Assembly: GCA_002778785.1 (NCBI GenBank)
Contig: PEZS01000011.1
Coordinates: forward strand, 511,079-575,078
Reading direction: 5' to 3'
Length of the DNA stretch: 64,000 nucleotides
Source: Bdellovibrionales bacterium CG10_big_fil_rev_8_21_14_0_10_45_34
GTDB lineage: Bacteria > Bdellovibrionota > Bdellovibrionia > Bdellovibrionales > 1-14-0-10-45-34
In this document: positions 24,860 through 34,003 of the stretch, in pieces
Numbering within the stretch: position 1 is the stretch's first letter
Layout: each line of letters starts with the position of its first letter
Translations under genes and position numbers: made by a program
Notes under the pieces: model-generated
What the model was told of the DNA's origin: nothing
The model's input: only the letters and a program-made list of their open reading frames with translations
The model's database searches: none

Positions 24860-25890
24860 GGCTCTTGATAACCGGAGGATGCGGCTTTCTAGGCTCGAAT
24901 CTTGCGGCTCATGCTCTAGATAAAGGGTATGAGCTTGCAATTTTTGACAACCTTTCAAGAGCTGGTGCAACTCTCAATCTGGAGTGGCTCAAGTCAAAAG
25001 GTAAATTTCATTTTTTTGCATCCGACATTCGAAGTTTCAATGATGTTGAACGAGCCGTTAAAGAGTTTTCACCAGATGCAGTTTTTCATTTAGCGGGTCA
25101 AGTTGCCATGACAACCTCTATTGAAAACCCTAGAAAAGATTTTGAAATCAATGCCTTGGGCTCTTTTAACGTCCTAGAGGCTGTTCGAACTCACTCTCCG
25201 AAGGCCCAGATTGCCTATTCTTCTACTAACAAAGTTTACGGAGATCTCGGCGATATAGCATTTGTCGAGGAGCCAACAAGGTACCGCGCAAAAGACTTTC
25301 CGGGCGGTTTTGACGAGTCACTTCGACTTCACTTTGAATCGCCGTATGGCTGCTCAAAAGGTTCCGCCGATCAGTACATGCTAGATTATTCGAAAATCTT
25401 TGGCCTGAATACCGTCGTCTTTAGACACTCATCTATTTTTGGTGGTCGTCAGTTTTCGACATTTGATCAAGGCTGGGTGGGATGGTTTGTGCAAAAGGCG
25501 CTTGAAGCAAAGTCGGCAAAAAAACAAGATGGCTTCACGATCTCAGGAGATGGCAAACAAGTGCGCGATGTTCTATTTGCCTCAGATTTGGTAAACTTGT
25601 ACTTCTCTGTGCTCTCGCAACCCACTCCCTTGAAAGGAGAGGTTTTTAATATCGGCGGCGGTATAGAAAACAGTCTATCGCTACTCGAGTTATTCAGCTA
25701 TCTTGAAGAATCTCTTAATGTGAAATTGCAATACACAAAGCTCCCTTGGCGAGCGAGCGATCAGAGGGTATTTGTAGCAAACATAAGTAAGGCAAAAGAG
25801 ATACTGGGTTGGTCACCACAAGTGACTGCCCACCAAGGCCTTGATGCCATGATCGAGTGGCAGAAATCGCAGTTAGATCTTCAAAAGTAA
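24856..25890 (+). CDS. tyv: CDP-paratose 2-epimerase (CDP-tyvelose epimerase)
   Basis: A 344-residue NAD-dependent epimerase converting CDP-paratose to CDP-tyvelose by inversion at C2. It is a strong match to Salmonella RfbE/Tyv: LLITGGCGFLGSNLA, FDNLSRAGAT, HLAGQVAMTTSIENP, SSTNKVYGDL, SPYGCSKGSADQYMLDY (catalytic Y and K), GLNTVVFRHSSIFGGRQFS, QGWVGWF and SGDGKQVRDVL are near-identical to the characterised enzyme as I remember it. Length is right (Salmonella protein 338). Start ATG overlaps the prt stop by four bases. With prt, ddhA, ddhB and ddhC this defines a CDP-D-tyvelose route. Confidence 0.9.
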   Translation: MRLLITGGCGFLGSNLAAHALDKGYELAIFDNLSRAGATLNLEWLKSKGKFHFFASDIRSFNDVERAVKEFSPDAVFHLAGQVAMTTSIENPRKDFEINALGSFNVLEAVRTHSPKAQIAYSSTNKVYGDLGDIAFVEEPTRYRAKDFPGGFDESLRLHFESPYGCSKGSADQYMLDYSKIFGLNTVVFRHSSIFGGRQFSTFDQGWVGWFVQKALEAKSAKKQDGFTISGDGKQVRDVLFASDLVNLYFSVLSQPTPLKGEVFNIGGGIENSLSLLELFSYLEESLNVKLQYTKLPWRASDQRVFVANISKAKEILGWSPQVTAHQGLDAMIEWQKSQLDLQK

Positions 25891-25896
25891 ATTTGA

Positions 25897-26703
25897 ATGA
25901 GTACTTTTGAAGTGGAGAGGATAGAATTGGAGCCAATGACAGATTTAAGTCCAAAAAAAGCCGGCGACTCTAAGCTCTCGCCTGAGGAGTTTAGAGTGGC
26001 TCCCGCCACTCAGTCTCAATTAGAACTTTCTATTGTTATACCGAGCTACCTTGAAGAAGAGAATTTACGAATTCTCATTCCCAGGGTTAAAGAGACAGCT
26101 GCAAAACTTTCTCCAAAGTATGAAGTTCTTGTCGTTGATACGTCTCGAGCGATGGATAACACCGAAGAAGTTTGTGCCAACCTCGATGTGCGCTTTGTAA
26201 GACGCTCACCAACGGACAGCTTCGGTGACGCCGTTCGAACAGGCATCAAAGAGTGTCGTGGGCATTACGCACTCTTTATGGACGCGGATGGGTCACATCC
26301 ACCAGAATTTGCAGAGAGAATTTTTAACGCCAAAGAAGGTTACGACGTCGTTATAGCCTCTAGATATACTTCGGGCGGAGAAACGGAGAACCCGTTTTTA
26401 TTAAAGTTAATGAGTCGTGTGTTGAATATGTCTTATGCATTGGTCCTTGGGCTTAAGTGCCGAGATGTCTCAAATAGCTTTAAGCTTTATAAGAGTGAAG
26501 ATCTTAAGAGGTTAACTCTACGATGCGACAACTTTGATATTATTGAAGAGATTCTCTACAAAATGAATCGCGCAAAAAAATTAAAGATTCTTGAGATTCC
26601 GTTTACCTTTAAAAAGAGAATGTTTGGCGAAAGCAAAAGAAGTTTGCTGGCATTTATCTTTACTTATGTTGTTACTTTGTTTCGCTTAAGACTATCAAAG
26701 TAA
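25897..26703 (+). CDS. GT2 glycosyltransferase in the CDP-tyvelose operon
   Basis: A 268-residue GT-A enzyme. After a charged, probably flexible N-terminus of about 45 residues it shows [36 protein letters not shown] (where DPM1-like enzymes have D..S.D.T), the metal site [25 protein letters not shown] and the late [16 protein letters not shown]. This is the dolichyl-phosphate-mannose-synthase-like subgroup, which acts on polyprenyl phosphate. It has no C-terminal membrane helices but ends with a hydrophobic segment [12 protein letters not shown]. Placed between tyv and ddhA; it could transfer tyvelose, though this is inference from location. Confidence 0.8.
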   Translation: MSTFEVERIELEPMTDLSPKKAGDSKLSPEEFRVAPATQSQLELSIVIPSYLEEENLRILIPRVKETAAKLSPKYEVLVVDTSRAMDNTEEVCANLDVRFVRRSPTDSFGDAVRTGIKECRGHYALFMDADGSHPPEFAERIFNAKEGYDVVIASRYTSGGETENPFLLKLMSRVLNMSYALVLGLKCRDVSNSFKLYKSEDLKRLTLRCDNFDIIEEILYKMNRAKKLKILEIPFTFKKRMFGESKRSLLAFIFTYVVTLFRLRLSK

Positions 26704-26716
26704 ATTTGGAGGCTTT

Positions 26717-27490
26717 ATGAAAGCTGTTATTCTTGCCGGCGGAAAGGGCACTCGCATTAGCGAGGAGAGCCACCTTAAGCCAAAGCCCATGATCGAGATC
26801 GGCGGACGACCTATTTTGTGGCACATAATGAAAATTTATTCGCATTACGGGATCAACGATTTCGTCATCTGCTGTGGCTACAAAGGGTATGTCATTAAAG
26901 AATACTTCGCGAATTACTTTTTGCACAGCTCTGACGTTACGTTCGATATGACAAGCAACTCTATGCAGGTTCATCAAAATAGTGCCGAGCCCTGGCGAGT
27001 AACTGTCGTTGATACTGGCGAAGAAACGCTAACTGGGGGACGCCTCAAACGGGTAAAACAATATCTTGGTGCCGAAGATTTTTGTTTCACTTACGGCGAT
27101 GGCGTTGGCAATGTGGACATTGCCGAGCTCATCTCTTTTCACAAAAAAAACGGGCGACTTGCTACTTTAACTGCTACCCAGCCACCTGGAAGATTTGGAA
27201 GTTTGCATTTTGATGGCCCACTCATTACATCGTTTAAAGAGAAACCTCGTGGAGACGGCGGCTACATTAACGGTGGCTTCTTTATACTAAACCCAAAAGT
27301 GATCGACTACATTAGCGACGACACAACAATTTGGGAGCGTGAACCGCTAGAGAACCTCGCTAAAAATAAAGAATTAGTTGCCTACCATCACAATGGTTTT
27401 TGGCTACCCATGGATACTTTAAGAGACAAACAGACTCTTGAAGAAATGTGGGATTCTGGTTCTGCCCCCTGGAAAGTATGGTCCAATTAA
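26717..27490 (+). CDS. ddhA: Glucose-1-phosphate cytidylyltransferase
   Basis: A 257-residue nucleotidyltransferase (RfbF/DdhA) that makes CDP-glucose from CTP and glucose-1-phosphate, the first step to CDP-3,6-dideoxyhexoses. Family features: [54 protein letters not shown] (nearly diagnostic for this enzyme), [11 protein letters not shown] and [11 protein letters not shown]. Length equals the Salmonella and Yersinia enzymes. GGAGG six bases before the ATG. The ddhB gene follows three bases after the stop. Confidence 0.94.
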   Translation: MKAVILAGGKGTRISEESHLKPKPMIEIGGRPILWHIMKIYSHYGINDFVICCGYKGYVIKEYFANYFLHSSDVTFDMTSNSMQVHQNSAEPWRVTVVDTGEETLTGGRLKRVKQYLGAEDFCFTYGDGVGNVDIAELISFHKKNGRLATLTATQPPGRFGSLHFDGPLITSFKEKPRGDGGYINGGFFILNPKVIDYISDDTTIWEREPLENLAKNKELVAYHHNGFWLPMDTLRDKQTLEEMWDSGSAPWKVWSN

Positions 27491-27493
27491 TTT

Positions 27494-28675
27494 ATGAATA
27501 AGAGTTTTTGGAAGGGCAAAAGCGTATTTTTAACAGGGCACACGGGCTTTAAGGGTGCCTGGATGTCTATGTGGCTGAGCAAAATGGGCGCTAACGTCAC
27601 GGGGTACGCGTTGGATCCAAACACGACGCCTTCACTTTATGAGCTCGCATGTGTTGCAGGTTATCTAAAAAGCGACATCAGAAGTGATGTGAGAAACCTT
27701 AACGTGCTTACAGACTCGATGGCTGCTGCTCAGCCCGACGTCGTATTTCATTTAGCCGCGCAGCCGCTTGTTCGCTTAAGTTACCAAGAGCCAGTTTCTA
27801 CTTTTGAAACTAACGTTATGGGAACTGTCAATCTGCTCGAGGCCTGCAGAAAAGTTACTTCAGTTAAAGTCGTTGTGGTTGTAACAACTGACAAGTGTTA
27901 CGAGAACCGTGAGTGGGTATGGCCCTACCGAGAGAATGAAGCTATGGGAGGGCGTGACCCCTACTCTGGAAGCAAGGGTGCGGCCGAGATTGTTGTATCG
28001 AGCTACAGAAGATCATTTTTTGAGTTTATAGAGTCTAACGGGCATATCTTGCGTGAAGGAGCAGCGCGTGTCGCTTCTGCAAGGGCTGGTAACGTTATCG
28101 GCGGGGGGGATTGGGCGGAAGATCGCTTAATACCTGACTTTTTTAGAGCGCAAAGTGCGAGTAGAAAACTTGTCGTAAGAAATCCGCAGTCGGTACGTCC
28201 GTGGCAACACGTTCTTGAGCCTCTATCTGGGTATATAAACCTGGCGGAAAAAATGTACGATTCGAGCGACAACTCAGATGCTTGGAACTTCGGGCCCAAC
28301 GAGACGGACTGCCAGACCGTGAGAGAAGTATTAGATTTGATCGAGAGGCATATGGGTGAGTCAGACCTTTGGGTTCACGAGCCTGAGAAAAACAAAACGC
28401 TCCATGAAGCAAATCTCCTAAAGCTAGATATATCAAAGGCTCGCTCTCAGCTTGGATGGTCCCCCCAGTGGGATCTTGCCACCGCAACAAAAATGACGGC
28501 CGATTGGTATTCGCTGTACTTGAAGCTACTGAAGAGCCAAAACTTTGAAGAGCTTCGGATGCTCACCGAAAATCAGATCGATCTGTACAGTGACACAAGA
28601 GAGCAACTAGCTAATGGATACTTGGATCGAACTCGCAGAGCTAGAAGCGGGCTAAGAACAAGAGGGAATTCATGA
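27494..28675 (+). CDS. ddhB: CDP-glucose 4,6-dehydratase
   Basis: A 393-residue NAD-dependent dehydratase (RfbG/DdhB) converting CDP-glucose to CDP-4-keto-6-deoxyglucose. Signatures: [60 protein letters not shown] (catalytic Y and K) and [22 protein letters not shown]. It is about 25-30 residues longer than most homologues because of a C-terminal extension rich in Arg ([17 protein letters not shown]). The GNVIGGGDW motif is encoded by a run of seven G (near 28103-28109), a possible slippage site. The stop overlaps the ddhC start. Confidence 0.94.
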   Translation: MNKSFWKGKSVFLTGHTGFKGAWMSMWLSKMGANVTGYALDPNTTPSLYELACVAGYLKSDIRSDVRNLNVLTDSMAAAQPDVVFHLAAQPLVRLSYQEPVSTFETNVMGTVNLLEACRKVTSVKVVVVVTTDKCYENREWVWPYRENEAMGGRDPYSGSKGAAEIVVSSYRRSFFEFIESNGHILREGAARVASARAGNVIGGGDWAEDRLIPDFFRAQSASRKLVVRNPQSVRPWQHVLEPLSGYINLAEKMYDSSDNSDAWNFGPNETDCQTVREVLDLIERHMGESDLWVHEPEKNKTLHEANLLKLDISKARSQLGWSPQWDLATATKMTADWYSLYLKLLKSQNFEELRMLTENQIDLYSDTREQLANGYLDRTRRARSGLRTRGNS

Positions 28676-30012
28676 AAACAGAACAGCAATTGAGAACTGA
28701 GATAAAAAGTTTGGTTGGCGAGTATTTTGAAGTGGCCCACAGGCCAAAATTAGAAGCACCTTTTGTAGCCGGTGAAACACGAGTCAATTATGCGGGCCGA
28801 ATGTTTGGCGCAGAGGAGATGCTGAATCTTGTTGATTCGTCCCTTGATTTTTGGCTCACTTCAGGCCGCTACTGCGACCAATTTGAAAGAAGTTTTTCGC
28901 AGAAATTGGGGGTCAAGTACACAGCACTCGTTAACTCAGGCTCAAGTGCCAACCTTGTCGCCTTTTACTCTTTAACCTCACCGCTTTTAAAAGACAGAAG
29001 AATTCGAAAAGGCGATGAAGTCATCACTGTCGCCGCGGGATTTCCGACTACGGTTGCCCCTATCATTCAGTTTGGTGCGGTGCCAGTTTTCGTTGATGTG
29101 AAAGTCGACGACGGTACATATAACATTGATGTTACGCAACTCGAAGCTGCTCGGACAGATCGAACTAAGGCTGTTATGGTGGCGCACACTCTGGGCAACC
29201 CTTTCGATTTAGATGCTGTTAAGGCTTTTTGCGAAAAACATGAACTTTGGCTTGTTGAAGACAATTGCGATGCACTTGGTTCAACTTACAAAGGTAAACT
29301 CACCGGTACGTTCGGAGACATCGCTACTTCGAGTTTTTATCCACCTCATCATCTTACAATGGGTGAAGGTGGCGCTGTTTATACAAGCAAACCCTTGCTG
29401 AAAAGATCCGTCGAATCGTTTAGAGATTGGGGCCGAGACTGTTGGTGTCCGTCTGGAAAAGACAACACATGTAACAAACGGTTCGGTTGGAAGTTAGGCC
29501 AACTACCTGAGGGCTACGACCACAAATACATCTATAGACATCTGGGTTTCAATCTAAAAGTCACAGATATGCAAGCGGCTATTGGATGCGCTCAGCTTGA
29601 GCGCCTTGATAGCTTTACAGAAGCACGTAGAAGCAACTGGCTACGACTTCGAGAGGGGTTGTCAAACTTAAAGGATCAGCTCGTGCTGCCTGAACCTACT
29701 GAAGGTGCAAGCCCCAGTTGGTTTGGCTTTGCGATGACTGTTCGAGAAAGCGCAAGCTTCACACGAAACGAGATTTGTGAGTACTTAGAGGAGAACAAGA
29801 TACAGACGCGAATGCTTTTTGGAGGCAATCTGCTTCGTCACCCTGCCTTTGATGAACTTCGTGATCAGCCGGGCGCTCTAAGAGTTGTTGGAGAGCTCCC
29901 TCAAACCGATCGCATCATGATGAACACGTTTTGGGTTGGCGTTTACCCTGGCATGATTCCCAATAAACTTGATTACATCATCGATAAGATCCAAAGCTTC
30001 GCCCGCAAGTGA
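28672..30012 (+). CDS. ddhC: CDP-4-keto-6-deoxyglucose-3-dehydrase (E1, iron-sulfur PMP enzyme)
   Basis: A 446-residue DegT-fold enzyme that uses pyridoxamine phosphate and a [2Fe-2S] cluster to remove the C3 hydroxyl. Instead of the PLP lysine it has histidine, in [15 protein letters not shown] (residues 220-234), as in RfbH/AscC. The cluster motif is perfect: C199, C257, C259 and C267, that is C-X57-C-X-C-X7-C. The phosphate turn [11 protein letters not shown] is present. Its partner reductase (DdhD/AscD), which delivers electrons from NADH, is not in this window. Start ATG overlaps the ddhB stop. It is the last gene of the operon; no T-rich terminator is seen after it. Confidence 0.94.
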   Translation: MKTEQQLRTEIKSLVGEYFEVAHRPKLEAPFVAGETRVNYAGRMFGAEEMLNLVDSSLDFWLTSGRYCDQFERSFSQKLGVKYTALVNSGSSANLVAFYSLTSPLLKDRRIRKGDEVITVAAGFPTTVAPIIQFGAVPVFVDVKVDDGTYNIDVTQLEAARTDRTKAVMVAHTLGNPFDLDAVKAFCEKHELWLVEDNCDALGSTYKGKLTGTFGDIATSSFYPPHHLTMGEGGAVYTSKPLLKRSVESFRDWGRDCWCPSGKDNTCNKRFGWKLGQLPEGYDHKYIYRHLGFNLKVTDMQAAIGCAQLERLDSFTEARRSNWLRLREGLSNLKDQLVLPEPTEGASPSWFGFAMTVRESASFTRNEICEYLEENKIQTRMLFGGNLLRHPAFDELRDQPGALRVVGELPQTDRIMMNTFWVGVYPGMIPNKLDYIIDKIQSFARK

Positions 30013-30105
30013 GTGAGCAACAGATCGGCGTCATCCTCGACCAGGGTGATTATAAATAAAAAGTAATAAATGAAAGCGTAGCTCGCCTCGAAGTAGATCG
30101 ACCTG

Positions 30106-31026
30106 CTAAACGTTATTTTTCGAAGCCGAGAAGTTGGACAAAATATTGTACATGCAAAACTGAACCCGCACAATATTGTCGGCTTCAGGATCATTTGAAA
30201 GTTCCTCGTTTAAATCCCTGATCATAGCCCGCAAGCGACTCTTGATTAGAGGGAGTTGCTTCTTTGAAACCGCGATCGTCAATCCTTGATATTCTCTTTG
30301 ATCTAGCGGCTCGCTCAATCGATCCTTTGCTAGATCCAGAAATTTCATATGCGTCATTTGCAGATTAAGATTCTCCACATCGTTTTTTGATTCAAATGCA
30401 ATGTTCGCTTGCTTAAATTTTGTGTTTTCTTGGTTGATCGGCACCAAGTAACCCTTAGAAATCAAAAAGCTAAGTGATTTTACAATGGTGTCCCTGTCTG
30501 CGATTCCCGGTAAACGCTTCATTATAGAATCTGGAGACATTTCGACATCCTTGAGAAGTGTCATTTCCCAAAGTATTAAATTTATCCACGATGAGTGCAG
30601 TGATTCATCTGCGACTTTGTCTGCTTGGTTCATCTGAGCCATGATCTTAAGCCGCTTCATGACCTCCAGCTTGCTCTTGGTATCTTTCGCGATTTCTAGT
30701 TCTACCAACCCTAGAAAGTACTTTCGCTCTGCGCCTTTGAGGCCAAGGCCGCGTGACACTTTAGACGCAGAAGTAGCCGTCAAGTTTCGTCGTCCCTTTA
30801 TTATTAACTGGAGGTAGTTAGGGCAATTCACACCTGAACGACGGGCAAAGGCTCTATAGCTAGAGCCCGTGAATTTAAGTTTGAAATCTACAAACTCAGT
30901 TAAAAAATGACGATAACTCGTATATCCAAATATATTAGGCCCGCTAACCACTTCTTTTTTACTCGAATTCAAAGATTTGGCCATTGAACCTATTTCATCT
31001 TTTTGCTTGAGTATTTCTCGTTGCAC
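30106..31026 (-). CDS. TIGR02147-family protein, probable DNA-binding regulator
   Basis: A 306-residue protein matching the TIGR02147 family, numerous in Bdellovibrio, Fibrobacter and relatives. The N-terminal core reads IFGYTSYRHFLTEFVDFK, then SYRAFARRSGVNCPNYLQLIIKGRRNLTATSA, a helix-turn-helix-like region, then RKYFLGLVELE (the family's F..Lv.f). The C-terminal half ends with the usual LT.AVS-like strand (GLTIAVSKKQLP) and a SNDPEADNIVRVQFCMYNI segment. Function in the family is not established; many members lie next to genes for exported proteins, as here (30 bp downstream of one). It is the second gene of that two-gene unit. Confidence 0.82.
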   Translation of the reverse strand: MQREILKQKDEIGSMAKSLNSSKKEVVSGPNIFGYTSYRHFLTEFVDFKLKFTGSSYRAFARRSGVNCPNYLQLIIKGRRNLTATSASKVSRGLGLKGAERKYFLGLVELEIAKDTKSKLEVMKRLKIMAQMNQADKVADESLHSSWINLILWEMTLLKDVEMSPDSIMKRLPGIADRDTIVKSLSFLISKGYLVPINQENTKFKQANIAFESKNDVENLNLQMTHMKFLDLAKDRLSEPLDQREYQGLTIAVSKKQLPLIKSRLRAMIRDLNEELSNDPEADNIVRVQFCMYNILSNFSASKNNV

Positions 31027-31056
31027 AAAGTATGTCCCTATCGGATACGAATTTAT

Positions 31057-32136
31057 TCAATCAACAAAAACGTAGACACGGTCATTCGGGCATTTGCCAT
31101 TGAGGCAATGGTTGGCATCGCGAATCGCGCCGACAGTCCTGATCCAAGAGAAATCTAGTTCGCCTGAAGTGACTCTCTTTCTAAACTCATCCGAAAGATC
31201 AGTTCTTTTAACTGCTATTGGTTTAAGGGGAGCATAGTAAAAACCTCCGCTACGAATCCGACTGGGAGTTGCAAATTTGACTTGCCACTCGTGGGTGAAG
31301 GTACCCCTTTCTACAGTCAAAAACTTCATACTCCAAATAGCGTCATTGGACGGGAATGCATCCGCGTACGGATTGGGATCAAGCAAGCTCATGTCTTTGG
31401 CCGAAAACGAGCTCTCGCTTGTCCAAAGCTTGTGTAGGTTAAACTCCAAAAAATGCGGCCGGATATAATCTCTGCTGCCCATGCCCCGGGGCACAGGGTA
31501 TCGGACTCTCGATTCCTCACTATTCAATACTAATATGGAATCAAAATCTGGAACGACTTCAGCTGGACTCGAAAAGAGCACCAGATTCTCTAAGTGTTTA
31601 TCAAGCAAGTCTCTAAACTTAAAGATAGCGGATTCATAAGCAGAGAAATTTGCCGCATCGTACATGGCGCCATACCAATACTCCATCTGCTGAACGACAA
31701 CTTCTTCGCCTTCCCCTAAGTTAGCGCCAATTCTGGCGAGGGCAAAGTGACTCAGTTCGTGTAGAAAGGTTAAGACCTGTTTCCGCTGGTCAAGATCGTA
31801 AAACGCTTTACAGAAAGTGATAGTTCCACTCGTGTTTTCGTAGGCAGCTCTTACTTCACTTTGAGGACTGCTAGAAAGAAAACATCGCTCATCGGTTTTT
31901 AAAAAAGTGAGCTCGGCTGGACCAGAAAATGCCTCTTGAATTATGCCGACCCAAGTTGGCTCGGGCGCGTTCAATTTCTTTAGAAACGCATTAACTTTAT
32001 CTAAGTTTGGCGGCTCAGTAGGCTCAACGTAAAGTAGACCCCCACCATTGCCGGAAATGATACCCGCAAAGCCCGGTACGGTCGCGACGAAAATAGCAAA
32101 CGCTGCGCTCATCAGAGCTGTCTTAAGTGAATACAC
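31057..32136 (-). CDS. Exported HExxH protein, possible zinc-binding hydrolase
   Basis: A 359-residue protein with a signal peptide (LMSAAFAIFVATVPGFAG, cleavage near residue 25), and a GNGGG motif right after it that recurs in exported proteins of the Bdellovibrio group. Residues 126-130 are HELSH in FLHELSHFALARIG, followed 12 residues later by an acidic stretch GEGEE, a plausible third zinc ligand; this is the pattern of gluzincin peptidases but the rest of the protein matches nothing that I recognise. Cysteines in ERCFLSS and ITFCKAFYDL could form a disulfide. The gene precedes the TIGR02147 regulator by 30 bp. Confidence 0.7.
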   Translation of the reverse strand: MYSLKTALMSAAFAIFVATVPGFAGIISGNGGGLLYVEPTEPPNLDKVNAFLKKLNAPEPTWVGIIQEAFSGPAELTFLKTDERCFLSSSPQSEVRAAYENTSGTITFCKAFYDLDQRKQVLTFLHELSHFALARIGANLGEGEEVVVQQMEYWYGAMYDAANFSAYESAIFKFRDLLDKHLENLVLFSSPAEVVPDFDSILVLNSEESRVRYPVPRGMGSRDYIRPHFLEFNLHKLWTSESSFSAKDMSLLDPNPYADAFPSNDAIWSMKFLTVERGTFTHEWQVKFATPSRIRSGGFYYAPLKPIAVKRTDLSDEFRKRVTSGELDFSWIRTVGAIRDANHCLNGKCPNDRVYVFVD

Positions 32137-32421
32137 AAATTACCCCCTTCGTGTCATAGTTGAGAAATTGTAGCCCCTTATACGCTCTGTTACGAGGTTA
32201 TCTATGTCAACGCCATCGTAAAAATAGTGAATACAAAGTATTCAGGGGAAGAGTTTGAGACGCGTGATTGGGTGAACATTCGGAGTTCAGTTTTCTGGCG
32301 AGAGAAAGCTCTGGGCTTTCTAAAATACATAAGAGAGATTGGGCTAACACTCTATAAGTGGTCTTCTGAAATGTTTACCTCTGCCAGTCGAACGCTGCGC
32401 GTCCGCAACAGGACCTGGCGA
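32137..32421. other. Intergenic region before the GT-C-like gene
   Basis: 285 bp between the exported-protein gene and the end of the membrane-protein gene. An open plus-strand frame beginning at a GTG (32227) runs through it into antisense sequence, but lacks a ribosome-binding site and family resemblance. The right end contains the CGCGTCCGCAACAGGACCTG repeat word (32398-32417). Confidence 0.5.
32398..32417. repeat. Partial second copy of the REP-like element
   Basis: CGCGTCCGCAACAGGACCTG matches the right half of the palindromic element at 22616-22668 (CGCGTCCGCAAATAGGACCTG at 22643-22663) except for one small insertion/substitution. No matching left arm is preserved here. Confidence 0.45.
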
Positions 32422-33783
32422 CTATTTTTTAAGGAGGAGCCACGTTTTGTAGGTTTCGAGGGCCCAGTCAGGGAGGACCCAATCATTGCCTACGGCGCTT
32501 CGTGGGTCAAAATCGATTTCATCAATTCGACTTTCCCCTTTTAGCGCCAGTTGCTCATAGAACTTTTCTTCAAATGCTCGAAGTGATCGAGAGTTATCAA
32601 ATTTCACCTTAAGCACTCTGCCTTGGCCTACTGTAATTGCTAGCAAAAATAAAATAAGGATGGCTTTCGTTGGTACAAAAGCCAGAAGACTTAAACATTT
32701 TTGACCTGTTGGCCTATTGTTACCTGCGGGTCTCTTTGCATCGAGTGCAGCAAACAAATAAATGCTCGCAACTATCAAACTCACGTAGAGTATCTGCATT
32801 CCATAAGCGGCGCGAGAAGCCGAATAGAGGAGCAAAAGCAAATAACTTGCCGGTAAAAAAGCGGCGACAATAAAACCGATTAATCTAAACTTTCGATCCC
32901 AAAATCGATAGGCCCATTTGCTAAGTAAGAACAGTGAAGCTAACCAAAGTAGTGCAGTTGCTACCCAATTAACCTTATAAAACTCAATGCTAAATATATG
33001 AAAAAATGACCGCTCCGCGCGATCTAAGAATTCGATCCAAGTAAAATCAATTTTACTTGGGAAGTGGTCATACCAAATTGCCAACACCTGCCTAACTACG
33101 AAAAACAAACCGCCACTTGCAACGATGTAAAAGAAGTCTTTAGGGGCGAATTTTTTAAGCGCAATACCGATAATCAGTAAACTCATGCTGAGAAATATAA
33201 ACGACTCCGTTGTTAAAAATGCTAAGGTTAAACAAAGAATCTTGATCGCTGAAACTCGGCTGTATAAAAACCCAGATACCAGTAAGCCGCCAATGCCGTA
33301 GGGGCTAGCTGCAGTCCAATAAATAATCTCATAAAATCCTGGCCAGAAGGGGGCAACAATTGCCAACAACCAAGACCACTTAATCATTCGATTGAAATCG
33401 GTTTGCTTTGTGCCGGCTGGAGCTGCTTTGCCAGAGATGCCTTCAAGCCTTTCTTTATCTACACCTAACCCACAGAAAGCCTCAAACAGCCATCTCGAGA
33501 TAAGAAGTATCCCTAAGCAGCGAAAGAAGAACATGAGAGACATTGCAAGATAAACCAGGTATGGCTTCTGCAGAGAGTAAATCAGATACAGCATAGGCAC
33601 TGTTACCGGCATTCTTGAAAAAAGCGCGCCAAATGAATCAATTCCGAAGTTTTCTTTATAGCTCAACCCAAGATACAGATAGTCATCTACGAGAAATGTC
33701 GGTTGTATCCATAATACTAACCCCATAAATAAAAGAGCTGAAATCAGGGCCGGCCAAACAGGCTGAGGAATCTGCTTTACCAT
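32422..33783 (-). CDS. Polytopic membrane protein, GT-C-glycosyltransferase-like
   Basis: A 453-residue protein with about ten hydrophobic segments. After the first one comes LVDDYLYLGLSYKENFG, acidic residues in the first outer loop as in GT-C enzymes that use polyprenyl-phosphate sugars. The C-terminus is a soluble tail of about 60 residues. I do not recognise a named family; DUF-type mannosyl/arabinosyltransferase-like proteins are the nearest idea. I place the start at 33783, where GGGAG lies seven bases upstream; the in-frame frame extends 51 bp further. It is divergent from another GT-C-like gene at 34004, from which it is separated by 220 bp. Confidence 0.6.
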   Translation of the reverse strand: MVKQIPQPVWPALISALLFMGLVLWIQPTFLVDDYLYLGLSYKENFGIDSFGALFSRMPVTVPMLYLIYSLQKPYLVYLAMSLMFFFRCLGILLISRWLFEAFCGLGVDKERLEGISGKAAPAGTKQTDFNRMIKWSWLLAIVAPFWPGFYEIIYWTAASPYGIGGLLVSGFLYSRVSAIKILCLTLAFLTTESFIFLSMSLLIIGIALKKFAPKDFFYIVASGGLFFVVRQVLAIWYDHFPSKIDFTWIEFLDRAERSFFHIFSIEFYKVNWVATALLWLASLFLLSKWAYRFWDRKFRLIGFIVAAFLPASYLLLLLYSASRAAYGMQILYVSLIVASIYLFAALDAKRPAGNNRPTGQKCLSLLAFVPTKAILILFLLAITVGQGRVLKVKFDNSRSLRAFEEKFYEQLALKGESRIDEIDFDPRSAVGNDWVLPDWALETYKTWLLLKK

Positions 33784-34003
33784 CGATAAACTCCCATAAA
33801 ATTCCGCATTAACTTTATCTTTTCTTGCCGGCAAACTTCAAAAAAACTATCGTACCTTTCAGCTTTATTTACCATATGTCATGTTGCGGGCATAGATTCA
33901 ATTTTGAAGTGTAGCACATGGTTTTTTAGCAGCTGAGCGCTAAAGTAGAAGCAAGTGCTCGGGTAATAGCGAAAACTTTAAAGGAGTTTCACTGAGATTC
34001 GAA

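Noticed and set aside
28103-28109. Seven-G tract in ddhB as a phase-variation switch
   Set aside because: It encodes the conserved GGG of a catalytic-site loop, so the run is explained by the protein; seven bases is short.
32227-32544. A 105-codon plus-strand frame starting at a GTG
   Set aside because: No ribosome-binding site and no family resemblance; its second half is antisense to the well-supported membrane-protein gene.
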